A DNA stretch of 64,000 bases from positions 496,001-560,000 of the forward strand of contig NZ_CP032279.1 of NCBI RefSeq assembly GCF_001696615.3, given 5' to 3'. Under the pieces are notes generated by a model. The model saw only the letters and a list, made by a program, of their open reading frames with translations, ran no database searches and was not told the DNA's origin. A program made the position numbers and the translations under genes. This document shows, one piece after another, positions 9,808 to 19,729 of the stretch (within the stretch, counting starts at the first letter, position 1; every line of letters begins with the position of its first letter). The stretch comes from Acinetobacter sp. WCHAc010034 (GTDB lineage Bacteria; Pseudomonadota; Gammaproteobacteria; Pseudomonadales; Moraxellaceae).

Positions 9808-10713
9808 ATGAACCCTGCAGAATTTACCCCGCCCATGATCAACGGCGTCAGCGCCAGCAAAGTTTTCCTGCAGCCGGCGGCTGCGGCCTTTCCGACCGTC
9901 TACGCCTGCCTGTGCGCGCAATTTTCGCATATTGAACAAGCGGAATGGCTGCAGCGCTTTGAAGATGGACTGGTGTATGACGCTGCCGGCGCAAAGCTGA
10001 ATATTCACAGCCCCTTTCAGGCCGGCAGCTGCGTATTTTACTACCGCTTTCTGGCGCATGAAATTCATGTGCCTTTTCAGCATCAGATCCTGTTTGAAAA
10101 TGAGCACTTGATGGCGGTTGATAAGCCGCATTTCCTGACCATGAGCCCGACTGGCCAGTATGTGCAGGAAACCCTGCTGGTTCGGCTGAAAAATCAGACC
10201 GGCTTGCAGGATTTAAGCCCCATCCACCGCCTGGACCGCGAAACCGCCGGCGTGGTGCTGATTTCAAAATGCCCGCAATCGCGCGGCGCATACCAGCAGA
10301 TGTTCGCCGCGCGCAGCGTGCAGAAAACCTACCATGCTATTGCGCCCTATGCGCCGGAACTCAATTTTCCGCACACAGCCCGCCTGAAAATGGAAAATGG
10401 CCAGCCCTTCTATACCATGCAGGTGCAGGATGGAAAGCCGAACAGCGAAACAGAAATCCAGCTGCTGCAGCACAGTCAGGCTTGGGCCAAATACCTGCTC
10501 AAGCCGCATACCGGCAAAAAGCACCAGCTGCGCGTGCATTTAAGCCACTTGGGCCTGCCAATCAAAAATGACGCCTTTTATCCGGCGGTGCAGCATAAGG
10601 CCGATGATGATTTCAGCGCACCGCTGCAGCTGCTGGCCAAGCATATCGCTTTTAAAGACCCGATCACTTTGCAGGACATGCATTTCAGCTCGCAGCAGGA
10701 ACTGACACTGTAA
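9808..10713 (+). CDS. RluA-family pseudouridine synthase
   Basis: Isomerises uridine to pseudouridine in rRNA or tRNA. The 301-residue protein contains the RluA signature HRLDRETAG with the catalytic Asp at residue 143, preceded by AVDKPHFLTMSP and followed by KTYHAIAP and GKKHQLRVHL. An N-terminal S4-like segment is degenerate. The target site (TruC, RluA or other) cannot be decided from sequence alone. It is transcribed divergently from tsaE. Confidence 0.88.
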   Translation: MNPAEFTPPMINGVSASKVFLQPAAAAFPTVYACLCAQFSHIEQAEWLQRFEDGLVYDAAGAKLNIHSPFQAGSCVFYYRFLAHEIHVPFQHQILFENEHLMAVDKPHFLTMSPTGQYVQETLLVRLKNQTGLQDLSPIHRLDRETAGVVLISKCPQSRGAYQQMFAARSVQKTYHAIAPYAPELNFPHTARLKMENGQPFYTMQVQDGKPNSETEIQLLQHSQAWAKYLLKPHTGKKHQLRVHLSHLGLPIKNDAFYPAVQHKADDDFSAPLQLLAKHIAFKDPITLQDMHFSSQQELTL

Positions 10714-10824
10714 TAGCCTTGTCATTACAGAATATTCAGAATTAATGCGTTTAATTGTTGAAATCCGGCGGTTTTTGATTAAAATAAATGCGAAAAGTTA
10801 AGCAATTTAAAGCTTTGTAAAATT

Positions 10825-11172
10825 ATGAGAAAAACTGAAGTTTATCAAATCCGCCTGGACTCCCAAGAGAAGAAACAGGCCTTTGCGGTATTCAAGCACC
10901 TGGGCATTACGCCGGCTCAGGCGGTCCGCCTTTTTTTCAAGCAGGTTGTGCTGACCAAGTCCATCCCTTTCTCTATTGAAAATCAGAGCATTAATCTGGA
11001 ACAGCTGATTAAGCTGCGAAAATTGAAGCAGCAGGATGCCAAAGCCCTTGCGCCGGAACTGATCGGCGCGCTGGATCAGGACGTCCTGCACAGCGAAATC
11101 CTGCTTGATGATGAGCATCTGGACCTGTTTGAAGAGCTGAATGCCATTTTGGGTGAAAGTGACAAAAAGTAA
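10825..11172 (+). CDS. RelB/DinJ-like ribbon-helix-helix protein (orphan antitoxin)
   Basis: The 115-residue product starts MRKTEVYQIRLDSQEK, matching the N-terminal ribbon-helix-helix of RelB/DinJ antitoxins, followed by the typical LGITPAQAVRLFFKQV helix. The C-terminus is acidic and helical. No RelE/YafQ-type toxin reading frame lies on either side; the next gene is a GNAT protein. It may be an orphan antitoxin or a standalone regulator. Confidence 0.7.
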   Translation: MRKTEVYQIRLDSQEKKQAFAVFKHLGITPAQAVRLFFKQVVLTKSIPFSIENQSINLEQLIKLRKLKQQDAKALAPELIGALDQDVLHSEILLDDEHLDLFEELNAILGESDKK

Positions 11173-11264
11173 CACTGTTGCATTTATAAACAATTTAAAA
11201 ATCAGCCAATTGTGATTTTTCGCTATGCTTCATGCAAAGACTAAAAAAATGCATGGAGAAAGCA

Positions 11265-11708
11265 ATGATTGTTAGACGCGCCGCCGAAGATGATTTACAG
11301 CCGCTTGCCGTGCTATTTGATGAATACCGCCAATTTTACGGCGCTTCCTCCAATCTGGAATTATCCTACAGTTTTCTGAAACAGCGCTTTGACAATAAGG
11401 AAAGCGTGTTTTTTATCCATATTAAAGATGACGTATTTACCGGCTTTGTGATCCTGTATTTAGGCTTTTCATCTGTCGCCTGCTCCACCTACTATATTCT
11501 GGACGATGTGTATGTCAGGCCCGCCTGCCGCCGGCGAGGCTCGGCGAAACAGCTGATTGATACCGCCATTTTATTTGCCCGCCATGAAAATGCCCTGCGC
11601 ATCACGCTGGAAACCCAGAAAAGCAACTATCAGTCGCACCAGCTGTATGAAAAAATGGGCTTTGTGAAAGACGATGAATTTCAAACCTATCACTTTTTCT
11701 TAAGATAA
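11265..11708 (+). CDS. GNAT-family N-acetyltransferase
   Basis: Acetyl-CoA-dependent acetyltransferase of unknown substrate, 147 residues from the ATG at 11265. That start has a GGAG ribosome-binding site six bases upstream; an ATG at 11232 lacks one. The acetyl-CoA loop reads RPACRRRGSAKQL, followed by the typical NYQSHQLYEKMGFV. It lies 92 bases after the RelB-like gene and may share its transcript. GNAT toxins usually pair with an upstream ribbon-helix-helix antitoxin, but this sequence looks like an ordinary GNAT enzyme. Confidence 0.85.
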   Translation: MIVRRAAEDDLQPLAVLFDEYRQFYGASSNLELSYSFLKQRFDNKESVFFIHIKDDVFTGFVILYLGFSSVACSTYYILDDVYVRPACRRRGSAKQLIDTAILFARHENALRITLETQKSNYQSHQLYEKMGFVKDDEFQTYHFFLR

Positions 11709-11741
11709 GGCGCGCAGCAGCATAACAGGCGGTTCAGCAGC

Positions 11742-12464
11742 TCAGCTGGATTCCGCCCTGAACTTCGCCAATGCAGCCTGTTCCGCCGAAAGATAAACCC
11801 ACTCGCCTTCCGCCAGATCATTTAAGCTGCTGAAATCCAGCTGTCCAATCTGGACACGGCGCAGCTGCTCGACCTTGTTGCCGACCGCCGCCAGCATGCG
11901 CTTCACCTGATGATATACGCCCTGATGCACCGTCATCTGCAGCTGGCATTCAGCCAGGCGCTGCACTTCCGTCGCCGCAAAAACGCCTTTTTCATTGCGC
12001 AGCTCGACGCCCTGCTGCAGCCGGGCAATCTGCTCATTGGCCACCGGATCTGCCGTATGCATTTGATACACCTTCGGCACATGCTTTTTAGGATGGGTCA
12101 GCGCCTGCAGGAACTGGCCGTCATCGGTCAGCAGCAGCAGGCCTGAGGTATCCTGATCCAAGCGCCCCACGCACTGCAGGCCGCGGTTCAGCAGCACATC
12201 ATCAAATAAATCAAATACGCTGAAATGATGCGTCGCCTGATGCGAGCACTCATAGCCTTGCGGCTTATTTAGGGCAATATAGACTTTTTCTCGGTACTCA
12301 AAGCGCTCACCGTAAACCGAAAACGCCAGGCCATTTAAATCCAGCTTATGCTTCGGGTCGGTGACGGCTTCGCCATGCACGCAGACAGCGCCATTCTTAA
12401 TCAGCTGCTGGCAGTGCTTGCGCGCACCGAAACCTTGCGACTGGAGCATTTTTTCCAACAACAT
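11742..12464 (-). CDS. rsuA: 16S rRNA pseudouridine synthase, RsuA family
   Basis: RsuA-type synthase predicted to modify U516 of 16S rRNA. The 240-residue protein has an N-terminal S4 RNA-binding domain (about residues 1-45) and the catalytic motif GRLDQDTSGLLLLTDDG with Asp103. LNKPQGYECSH and the C-terminal QVKRMLAAVGN also fit. It converges on the GNAT gene with about 30 bp between the stops. Confidence 0.85.
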   Translation of the reverse strand: MLLEKMLQSQGFGARKHCQQLIKNGAVCVHGEAVTDPKHKLDLNGLAFSVYGERFEYREKVYIALNKPQGYECSHQATHHFSVFDLFDDVLLNRGLQCVGRLDQDTSGLLLLTDDGQFLQALTHPKKHVPKVYQMHTADPVANEQIARLQQGVELRNEKGVFAATEVQRLAECQLQMTVHQGVYHQVKRMLAAVGNKVEQLRRVQIGQLDFSSLNDLAEGEWVYLSAEQAALAKFRAESS

Positions 12465-12615
12465 AAACGCGACTCAGGTCAATTTGTGAATTAAGCGCAT
12501 TCTATACTGAAATGGCGCCAATGCAGCGCTAGGTCAGGCAAATTCAGCTTTACTGCCTGCCAAAATGTGAAATAGGCTACAATATGAGTATTCTCTATTC
12601 TCCCCACGGCATTTC

Positions 12616-13071
12616 ATGTCCCAGCTCGATTTAAATTTAATTGTCCTTCTAGTTTTACTGGCCTGCGGCATTTTCAGCCACAATACGGCTGTCACCATTG
12701 CAGCCGGGGTATTAATCGTTTTCCGGATTACGCCCTTGAGCGAGTTTTTTCCCTATCTGCAGCAGCACGGCCTGAACATCGGCATCATTATTTTAACTAT
12801 TGGCGTGCTGACGCCGATTGCCAGCGGCAAAATTCCCGGCGAAGCCATCTTTAAATCTTTTTTAAGCTGGAAATCGCTGCTGGCGATTGCGATTGGGGTA
12901 TTTGTGGCGTGGCTGGGCGGACGCGGCGTAAAGCTGATGTCCAATCAGCCGGACATTGTTGCCGGCCTGCTGATTGGCACAGTCGCGGGCGTTGCCGTGC
13001 TTCGCGGCGTGCCTGTCGGGCCTTTGATTGCAGCCGGCATACTTTCCCTGCTGGTGGGCATTGGCCAATAA
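12616..13071 (+). CDS. DUF441/YeaL-type integral membrane protein
   Basis: 151-residue protein with four to five hydrophobic segments (about residues 7-35, 50-68, 85-100, 112-150). The Gly-rich [17 protein letters not shown] and [12 protein letters not shown] segments are typical of the UPF0756 (YeaL) family, which has no established function. It sits between rsuA and the CRISPR locus with no obvious operon partner. Confidence 0.8.
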   Translation: MSQLDLNLIVLLVLLACGIFSHNTAVTIAAGVLIVFRITPLSEFFPYLQQHGLNIGIIILTIGVLTPIASGKIPGEAIFKSFLSWKSLLAIAIGVFVAWLGGRGVKLMSNQPDIVAGLLIGTVAGVAVLRGVPVGPLIAAGILSLLVGIGQ

Positions 13072-13174
13072 AGGCATCCGCAAAAACTGCTGATGCATCT
13101 GGCACACATGGCGGATTGGGCACTGTAAATGCGCAGGGAATAAAAAGCTAGATTAGACTCATTCTGCGCATCTG

Positions 13175-16100
13175 TCATGCGCTACTGACCCCAAAGCCAA
13201 AATGATACGTCCATTGCGGCGTCTGATCAGCATACACCGGCAAAGACAGCTTGCAGCCCTCTTCCTTACTGACCTCCATTTCAGCGCACAGCGCTGCCAG
13301 CTGCTCAGGATGCAGGCTCAGCCAGGCATTTTCCGGCGCTGCCTCCGATGCAAATAAAACCTGCTTGACCGCCTGTTCATACTTTCCGGTTTCGGGGCTA
13401 AATTCCACCGTATTTGCAGGATAATGATAAATCTTCAGCTCATCATCCGCATAATCAAAGCTGTAAACTTCCTGCTTCTGCATATCGCGCAGGCAGGTAT
13501 CTTTATAAATCTGCTCGGTCATTAGGCAGGCATTGGCATGTTCATCTGAAAACAGCTGCTCGCCTGAAGATGCAAAAAACATGCTGCTGAAATGCTGAAT
13601 CTGCGCATCATCGAATTCGGCAAATTGACACTGTCCGGTATCAAATCTTAAACGGGCATCAACCACCAAGTCCTTTTGCTCAGACCACGGCAATAAGGCT
13701 GCTAAGTCCTGCGTCCTATAGCGGCTGTTTTCAGAGGCATAGCCCTCATAGCCCGGCTTAGTAAATACCGCCTCTTTTTTAGGCTGCGCCCTGTCCTGAT
13801 TTTGGCAATAGCGGTAATTAAACTGCGGAATTACAATATTCGGGCTTTGCACGGCATTCAGGCGGTGGCGGTTGACCCGGCCGGCAGCCTGCACAATTGA
13901 CTGAATGCTTGACGCATCAATCACCGCCCAGTCAAAATCATGATCCCGCCCGACTTCTTCCACAGGGGTTGCAATCACAATAAAAGGCACATCTGCAGAT
14001 TCAGACTTCCTTACAATTTCAAGAATTTCATCATCATTAAAAATATGCTCATTGCCTGTGGGGCGCTTGGTGCCATTTTTATGGCGGGTCAGCAGAAAAT
14101 CCAGCCGGCGCTCTTTGTGGAAGCGGGAAATCAGCCAGTCATTGGCATGGTAGCAGGCGATTTGCGCATGGCGGAGCGCTGCGGATAGATGCTTAGCCAA
14201 TGCAATGGCATGCTTGATATTGGCCACCCGAATCAGCCCAAAAGACACTTTTTTGCCAGCCTTTTTAAATGTCCAGCTGTGCTGCTGATGCAGGCTTTCA
14301 GCCTGTTCAAGAATGGTCTGCTTCCAGCCCGCCACAGAAAGCTGATCAATGACGGCCAGCTTCGCCAGGCGGTAAGGCTGCTTCGCTTTTTCCGCTAAAA
14401 CTGCCTGCAAGTCCGTTAAATGCTGCTGATAGCTCTGCATAAAATCGGCTGGGCGGTCTGTGCTTTGCAGTGAAATTTTTGGCTTTAATTCATTATCCGC
14501 AATCGCGAGAATGAATTTCTGCGGCGCTTTCAGCAAGGCTGCGCGCATTTCAATGCCGGATTCAAAAGCGCGGTAGACACTGTCCGCGACCGCCGCTGAA
14601 AGGGTTGCCGATGAGCAGATCACATGCCGCCCGTACATGGCCGCCAGCTGCACCAGCCTCAAAACCGCCATTAATGACTTAGGCTCATAGCCGTCAATTT
14701 CATCTAAAATCAAATCGCTGCTGATGATTCTAAGCAGCGCTTTGACATGATGCCCCTGCCGGTGCGGTTCTCCCGCGGCAATTAAATAGTCAATGGTTGA
14801 AACCAGCAGAGGCGAAGCCAACACAGTTTGCGCCGTTTTATCGGCGGTTTTTCTGCCTTTGACCTGTTTGGTGAATAATGGATGCAGCCATGCAGGAATC
14901 TGCAGCTCCTGCCCATAGGCATCAAACACAGGTTCGGCCAGATTCTCATCTTCATCTGCACCTTTCTCATCTTTTTTGCGCTGATTGAACAGATGCTGGC
15001 TGACCTGATCGCCAATAATGACGGCAATTTCATCATCCGACAGGTTCATCGCGCTTTTTAACGCCTCGCCTGTCTGCAAAGTCAAGGAGCGCAAATTCAG
15101 CGCAATGGCAATCCGCGGGTCTTCAGGCCGCAGGATGCAGGCAGCGCGCAAATTCATGCGGGTTTTGCCGCTGCCTGTTCCTGCAATATTCAGCATAAGG
15201 CATGGAGCATCAGGCGTTTTGCTGATCTGCTTCTGCAAGGCATTGGCCGCATGGTTTTGCCACTGAAAGCGTGGCAAGGCTGAAGGCTGGCAGATATATT
15301 CCACAGTTTGCTGGCTCAGCCCTGCCAGATTCAGATCTGTGGCCATTTTCGCTGCAATATAGGCAGAACGGTCACCGACCTGCTGCAAGTGCCAATCCAG
15401 CGGCTGATCCTGCATTCTTGCCTTTTTGCCCTGCGCTGTATTTTTTATTTTAGTATTGGCGAATAAGCTGACATTTTCAGGCTTGGCTTCAGAATACTGT
15501 TCTGCTGAAACTATATGATCGGCATGAATGAGCGCTGCCCGCGCATGCAAGGACAAGGCTTTCCAATACAGCGTATTGTCCTGTACAGATTCGGCCATTT
15601 TGCTTAAGCGCGCCATGCGGTGCTGATGGCTTTTAAAAATGCTTTCCTTGATTTCTCCCGCGCAGCTCAGCTGTTCAATGCAAGGGTTATTTTCCCGCAC
15701 ATGCAGGGATGCATTTGGATACCAGTCCCCTTTAGCATCGCCCAATAGTCCATGATGCGTGACAACCAAATAATCCACCGCCTCCAATTCATTCAGTAAA
15801 AATTCTTTTTTAATTTTCTGGCGGTTTCCCAATGTTAAATCTTTGATATTTCGATCAAGACTTTCCCAAGCCTGCTGCCAATTCCAGCCATTGCGGCGCA
15901 GCTGCTGCAGCAGTTTCATTGAAAGCCATTCATGGCGGACATCGTCCCGGACTATTTGCCCCGCCATACTGGGGCTGAGCTTGTTCTGAAAATGCCGCGA
16001 TGCTTTGCCAATATCGTGCACATCGCCCGCTGCCCCTGCGAGCAGGCTGGCGGCCCGCACCCATTCTTCAATTTGGAGCTGCTTTTGCTGTTTGGCGGTG

Positions 16101-16375
16101 GATGCGACAGGATAAGCGCCCTCTAAATTAAATTTGTGTTTTGAACCGACAACCCAAGCCAGCTTCATGCGGCGCATGCCGTAATTGACATAGGCAGCAA
16201 CGGCAGTTTGCCGGGTTGCTGTTTTTTTTAATGCCGCGCGGATTTCCTTTAGCCCTTCTACCGTCATTGGAGCTTGCCATGAGCTTTGCCCTGTCCGGAT
16301 GGCATAGCTGTCTAGGACTGCACGGGTCTTTTTTAAGGCTCTTTTTTCGCAGGCGGAGATAAATATTGTATGCAT
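13175..16375 (-). CDS. cas3: Type I-F CRISPR helicase-nuclease Cas2-3 fusion
   Basis: Fusion of an N-terminal Cas2-like domain (about residues 1-95) to Cas3, the hallmark of type I-F. The HD nuclease shows the metal-binding His-Asp at 120-121, THHGLLGD near 206-213 and ADH near 285. The SF2 helicase has Walker A AGTGSGKT (398-405), DEID (558-561) and the SSAT motif. The 1066 residues match the usual size. Unlike the common cas1-cas2/3-csy order, it is divergent from csy1 across a 166-bp promoter region. It degrades the target after Csy recruitment and works with Cas1 in spacer acquisition. Confidence 0.95.
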   Translation of the reverse strand: MHTIFISACEKRALKKTRAVLDSYAIRTGQSSWQAPMTVEGLKEIRAALKKTATRQTAVAAYVNYGMRRMKLAWVVGSKHKFNLEGAYPVASTAKQQKQLQIEEWVRAASLLAGAAGDVHDIGKASRHFQNKLSPSMAGQIVRDDVRHEWLSMKLLQQLRRNGWNWQQAWESLDRNIKDLTLGNRQKIKKEFLLNELEAVDYLVVTHHGLLGDAKGDWYPNASLHVRENNPCIEQLSCAGEIKESIFKSHQHRMARLSKMAESVQDNTLYWKALSLHARAALIHADHIVSAEQYSEAKPENVSLFANTKIKNTAQGKKARMQDQPLDWHLQQVGDRSAYIAAKMATDLNLAGLSQQTVEYICQPSALPRFQWQNHAANALQKQISKTPDAPCLMLNIAGTGSGKTRMNLRAACILRPEDPRIAIALNLRSLTLQTGEALKSAMNLSDDEIAVIIGDQVSQHLFNQRKKDEKGADEDENLAEPVFDAYGQELQIPAWLHPLFTKQVKGRKTADKTAQTVLASPLLVSTIDYLIAAGEPHRQGHHVKALLRIISSDLILDEIDGYEPKSLMAVLRLVQLAAMYGRHVICSSATLSAAVADSVYRAFESGIEMRAALLKAPQKFILAIADNELKPKISLQSTDRPADFMQSYQQHLTDLQAVLAEKAKQPYRLAKLAVIDQLSVAGWKQTILEQAESLHQQHSWTFKKAGKKVSFGLIRVANIKHAIALAKHLSAALRHAQIACYHANDWLISRFHKERRLDFLLTRHKNGTKRPTGNEHIFNDDEILEIVRKSESADVPFIVIATPVEEVGRDHDFDWAVIDASSIQSIVQAAGRVNRHRLNAVQSPNIVIPQFNYRYCQNQDRAQPKKEAVFTKPGYEGYASENSRYRTQDLAALLPWSEQKDLVVDARLRFDTGQCQFAEFDDAQIQHFSSMFFASSGEQLFSDEHANACLMTEQIYKDTCLRDMQKQEVYSFDYADDELKIYHYPANTVEFSPETGKYEQAVKQVLFASEAAPENAWLSLHPEQLAALCAEMEVSKEEGCKLSLPVYADQTPQWTYHFGFGVSSA

Positions 16376-16441
16376 AATCTATATTCTAAGAAATATTTAA
16401 AACTATGTTTATCAATTCTTTCTAAATTTCAAAGGCTTTGA

Positions 16442-16456
16442 CGACATATATTGTCG
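16442..16456. promoter_or_regulatory. Perfect dyad in the divergent cas promoter region
   Basis: CGACA-TATAT-TGTCG is a perfect 15-bp inverted repeat midway between the divergent starts of cas2-3 and csy1. Its position and symmetry fit an operator for a dimeric regulator of both operons. A TATAAT-like -10 for csy1 lies about 60 bp to its right. No regulator gene is visible nearby. Confidence 0.45.
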
Positions 16457-16541
16457 CCTTAATCCTTAAATCTGGTTGCTTTCATCTTCAGACTCCGCTA
16501 TTAATAATTTAAATATAATTTTTAATAACTTAGAGTAAATC

Positions 16542-17702
16542 ATGCTAAAAGATACAGGGGAAAATATATATCAGCAAGCACTTGCTGAATCTGTTCACTT
16601 CAGTTTAAAAACCACAAATTCCAATATCGAAAAAGGCGGCCTTCGGCTCGCTCAAAGCCAAGCTTTAGACTTACCCTATATTTCCGCCCGAACTTTATTG
16701 GCAGATAATTTACTCGTTCCAACTGACTACCAAGCCAATGCAGGAAAAACCGCCACAATTTTCAAAGCGGTTAAAGCCGCCCAGCTGAATGAAGATCCAT
16801 CAGAAGCAGAGGATGAATTTAAGCGCAATGCAGCAGCCCTCAAACCGCACTTAAAAACAGCTTTTTCCCAGCCCTTTTCAGCCGGCTTGGACAATATTGA
16901 CATCCGCATGCGTCAGCTGCTGATTCCTAAAGATGGCGGATACTGCTCCATCAGCCCGCTTTCAGCTGCCGGAGTGAATCTTTTACTGAATGCAGAAGTC
17001 GATGCGCTCAAAGAGCAGCACAAAATTGCGGGAAAAAACTCAAAGCTTAAAAATATACAGACCGCTGTTTTTGGCATTGGCGGCTCCAATCCGCAAAATG
17101 TCGGCAGCTTAGTGCGGGCCATGCAGCGCCCGATTGTTTTAGCTTCTCCAAGCTTAAAACCTGAAACGCGCATGGCCTTCCAGTACTTCTATAAAGGCTT
17201 TGATTATGAGATTTCCAATGCCTATATCAATCATGAGATGTATATTGAACTGACGGACTATGCCAGCAAGCTGATTGAACAGCAGAAATTAAGCAAAGCG
17301 CTTGGTTTCCATGATGCTGGCGTTTATGCGCCTTTCTCCACAATGGAAAAGCGCGGCGAAGAGCTCTCCACAATCAGAAAAGTACTTGATGATGTATTGG
17401 CACAGGGCCAGCGCATTTTAGCCATTTTAAAAACTGTTGAAGATCAACTGCCGGCACATAACGCGCTGGAACGCAAGTCTTTCTGGAGCCATCCGCGGGT
17501 TTCCACGCTTGCTCAGGGGCTGATTAATCCGGAGCTTCAGCAATTTGATGACTGGAAAATTTTATTTGCCGATGATCTTGCAGCGCGGATTATCAAACAC
17601 CGGTATTGGAAAAAAGAGATAAAAAATAATGTGGAGATCACGCTGTCAGAGGCGGATGCAAAAAGCTTTCTGTCACGCCAGATTCAGGAGCTTTTGAAAT
17701 GA
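16542..17702 (+). CDS. csy1: Type I-F Cascade subunit Csy1 (Cas8f)
   Basis: Large-subunit-like protein of the Csy surveillance complex; in the family it recognises the GG PAM and binds the crRNA 5' handle with Csy2. The 386-residue product is shorter than the ~434 residues of P. aeruginosa Csy1 but shows the family block FGIGGSNPQNVGSL near residues 180-195. It heads the csy1-csy2-csy3-cas6f-cas1 operon and overlaps csy2 by four bases (ATGA). Confidence 0.92.
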   Translation: MLKDTGENIYQQALAESVHFSLKTTNSNIEKGGLRLAQSQALDLPYISARTLLADNLLVPTDYQANAGKTATIFKAVKAAQLNEDPSEAEDEFKRNAAALKPHLKTAFSQPFSAGLDNIDIRMRQLLIPKDGGYCSISPLSAAGVNLLLNAEVDALKEQHKIAGKNSKLKNIQTAVFGIGGSNPQNVGSLVRAMQRPIVLASPSLKPETRMAFQYFYKGFDYEISNAYINHEMYIELTDYASKLIEQQKLSKALGFHDAGVYAPFSTMEKRGEELSTIRKVLDDVLAQGQRILAILKTVEDQLPAHNALERKSFWSHPRVSTLAQGLINPELQQFDDWKILFADDLAARIIKHRYWKKEIKNNVEITLSEADAKSFLSRQIQELLK

Positions 17703-18601
17703 GCAGCTTTATCGTCATTCCCTATATTAAAGTTCAGGCTGCCAACTTTCAGAGCAGCGGCTTAATGATGGGCGGCGCACCGCTTATGGCTGCGGCGATG
17801 TTCAGCCACAACCTGGCCCGTCAAATCGGCTGCGATGATGAAGGCTTTCATTATGTTCATCATGACATGCAGCGGCTTGGCGGTGAAGCTTATGGACGCT
17901 TTACCCCCGCGCAAAGACGCGGCGCGGCGTTTATTGGCAAAACGGACTATTCCTCTAAAAATAAATATGCATTGTCGCTGCAGCCTACGGCCAGCTGCCA
18001 CTTGCTGTTCAGTCTGGTAATTCAATTCAGCACCCGGCGGCCAGACATAGATACACTGGTTCAGACACTCAAACGCAGTAAATTTGCGGGCGGCCATATT
18101 CTTGAATTTGGCCAGGTAAAAAAATTTACTGATGCGCAGGAAGCGCTGCAGCAGATCCGCTCGGGCTTTTTAATCCGTGACCGCCATGACCTTTTGCAAA
18201 GCTATCAGCAAGCCTATCAGGTCAGCCGCCTGCAGGCATTTACTCAATTGCTGGCGCATCGCCCGCAGGCTAAAAACAGCGATACGCCTGTATTGGAACA
18301 TTTGCCCAATGAAACACTGGCGTGGCTATCCGCCGCAACTTTAGGCTATGCCCTGCTGGAACAGCCGACAGCTGAACGCTCAGGCATCCGCCATGCCGAT
18401 GATCAAGAACAGACCACGCATGCCTATGCCGAACCCCTGACAGGGCTGATTCAGTATCAGTCGCTGAATCATGTCCTGAATGAAACCGGCCTGCAGGACT
18501 CGATTTACTCTGAAGATTATCTGGATCAGCTGCAGTGGTCACACGGCTGGATTCAGGATGACGTTTTTTTATTACAGCAAGCACAACACACTGAAAATTA
18601 A
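17699..18601 (+). CDS. csy2: Type I-F Cascade subunit Csy2 (Cas5f)
   Basis: Cas5-like RAMP protein that pairs with Csy1 at the crRNA 5' end. The 300-residue product starts with a RAMP strand (FIVIPYIKVQAAN) followed by the Gly/Met-rich GLMMGGAPLMAAAM segment typical of Csy2. The start overlaps the csy1 stop, and csy3 follows after 25 bp. Confidence 0.92.
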   Translation: MSSFIVIPYIKVQAANFQSSGLMMGGAPLMAAAMFSHNLARQIGCDDEGFHYVHHDMQRLGGEAYGRFTPAQRRGAAFIGKTDYSSKNKYALSLQPTASCHLLFSLVIQFSTRRPDIDTLVQTLKRSKFAGGHILEFGQVKKFTDAQEALQQIRSGFLIRDRHDLLQSYQQAYQVSRLQAFTQLLAHRPQAKNSDTPVLEHLPNETLAWLSAATLGYALLEQPTAERSGIRHADDQEQTTHAYAEPLTGLIQYQSLNHVLNETGLQDSIYSEDYLDQLQWSHGWIQDDVFLLQQAQHTEN

Positions 18602-18626
18602 TTGAAATTTAAAAGGAATAAGCATC

Positions 18627-19727
18627 ATGTCCAAGACTGAAAATTTTAAAAAACTGCCAGGCAGCCTGTCTTTGCAGCGCGGCACTTTAATCAGCGATGC
18701 AGCTTTTTACCATCTGCATGCAGATGGCGCTGAACAGCCCCTGCATGTGATGTATCACGGCATCCGCGGCACGCAGAACGTTGCAGGCAATAAAGAAAAA
18801 GGCGCGGCAGCCGGCAATTCAGTCGCGCGTGAAGTATCAAATATTCAAATGACCGAATCAGCTAAGCTGCTGCCCAATTCGAAGCTGCTGGTAAAATGGG
18901 ATTTGCGCTTTATTGACCTGCAGCATATTTTATTCGCCTGCGCGTCTAAAGCCGGTGCAGACAAGCAGGATGAAAAGGATTTCCGTGAAGGCTTTAAAGA
19001 TTTCGTGGAAAAAGCCAAAGACAGTGAAGGCATTCAGGAAGTTGCGCGCCGCTATGTGCGCAATATCGTCAATGGCCGCTGGCTGTGGCGCAACCGCAGC
19101 ATTGCTGAGCATATTTTAATTAAAGTCAGCGAAACGGTTGAGCATGAAAACAGTCAAACTGTAAAAAACTATAAAGCAATTGCTGAATTCAGCGCCTTAG
19201 ATTATGGCTTAAAATCGTTTGATGATGCATCCAAGCAGGAACAGCTGCTGGCGGATATTATTGTAAAAGGCATGCGCGGCGATGTCAGCGCCGGCTTGCA
19301 TATAGAAGCGGTTATTGACTTCGGCATGGGCGGTGTAGAAGTATTCCCTTCACAGAATTATCTGGAAGATAAGCCTAAAGGCTTTTCACGCTCACTGTAT
19401 CAAATTAACCCGGTAAAGCCCGAGCGCCAGGCAAAAGACAATCAATTTTTAGGGCAGGCTGCCATCCGTGATCAGAAAGTCGGCAATGCGCTGCGCACCA
19501 TTGACACGTGGTATCCGCGGTTTATTGAAAATGATTCCAAGCCGATTCCTGTAGAGCCGAATGGCGCCAACTTGGATGCGCAGGACTTTTTCCGTGTCGA
19601 TAAAGGCAAAAAAGAATCCGCTTTTGACATTTTAAAAGAAGTCCGCACCTTAGACCCGAACAGTGACCGAGGCATGTTCCTGATTGCCTGCCTAGTCCGC
19701 GGCGGCGTTTACTCTGAAGGAGAGTAA
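18627..19727 (+). CDS. csy3: Type I-F Cascade backbone Csy3 (Cas7f)
   Basis: Cas7-type backbone subunit, present in several copies along the crRNA. The 366-residue protein has the N-terminal LPGSLSLQRGTLISDA block, the WDLRFID strand and the Gly-rich IKGMRGDVSAGLH-type loop region. An AAGGAA ribosome-binding site precedes the ATG. It lies two bases upstream of cas6f. Confidence 0.93.
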   Translation: MSKTENFKKLPGSLSLQRGTLISDAAFYHLHADGAEQPLHVMYHGIRGTQNVAGNKEKGAAAGNSVAREVSNIQMTESAKLLPNSKLLVKWDLRFIDLQHILFACASKAGADKQDEKDFREGFKDFVEKAKDSEGIQEVARRYVRNIVNGRWLWRNRSIAEHILIKVSETVEHENSQTVKNYKAIAEFSALDYGLKSFDDASKQEQLLADIIVKGMRGDVSAGLHIEAVIDFGMGGVEVFPSQNYLEDKPKGFSRSLYQINPVKPERQAKDNQFLGQAAIRDQKVGNALRTIDTWYPRFIENDSKPIPVEPNGANLDAQDFFRVDKGKKESAFDILKEVRTLDPNSDRGMFLIACLVRGGVYSEGE

Positions 19728-19729
19728 GC

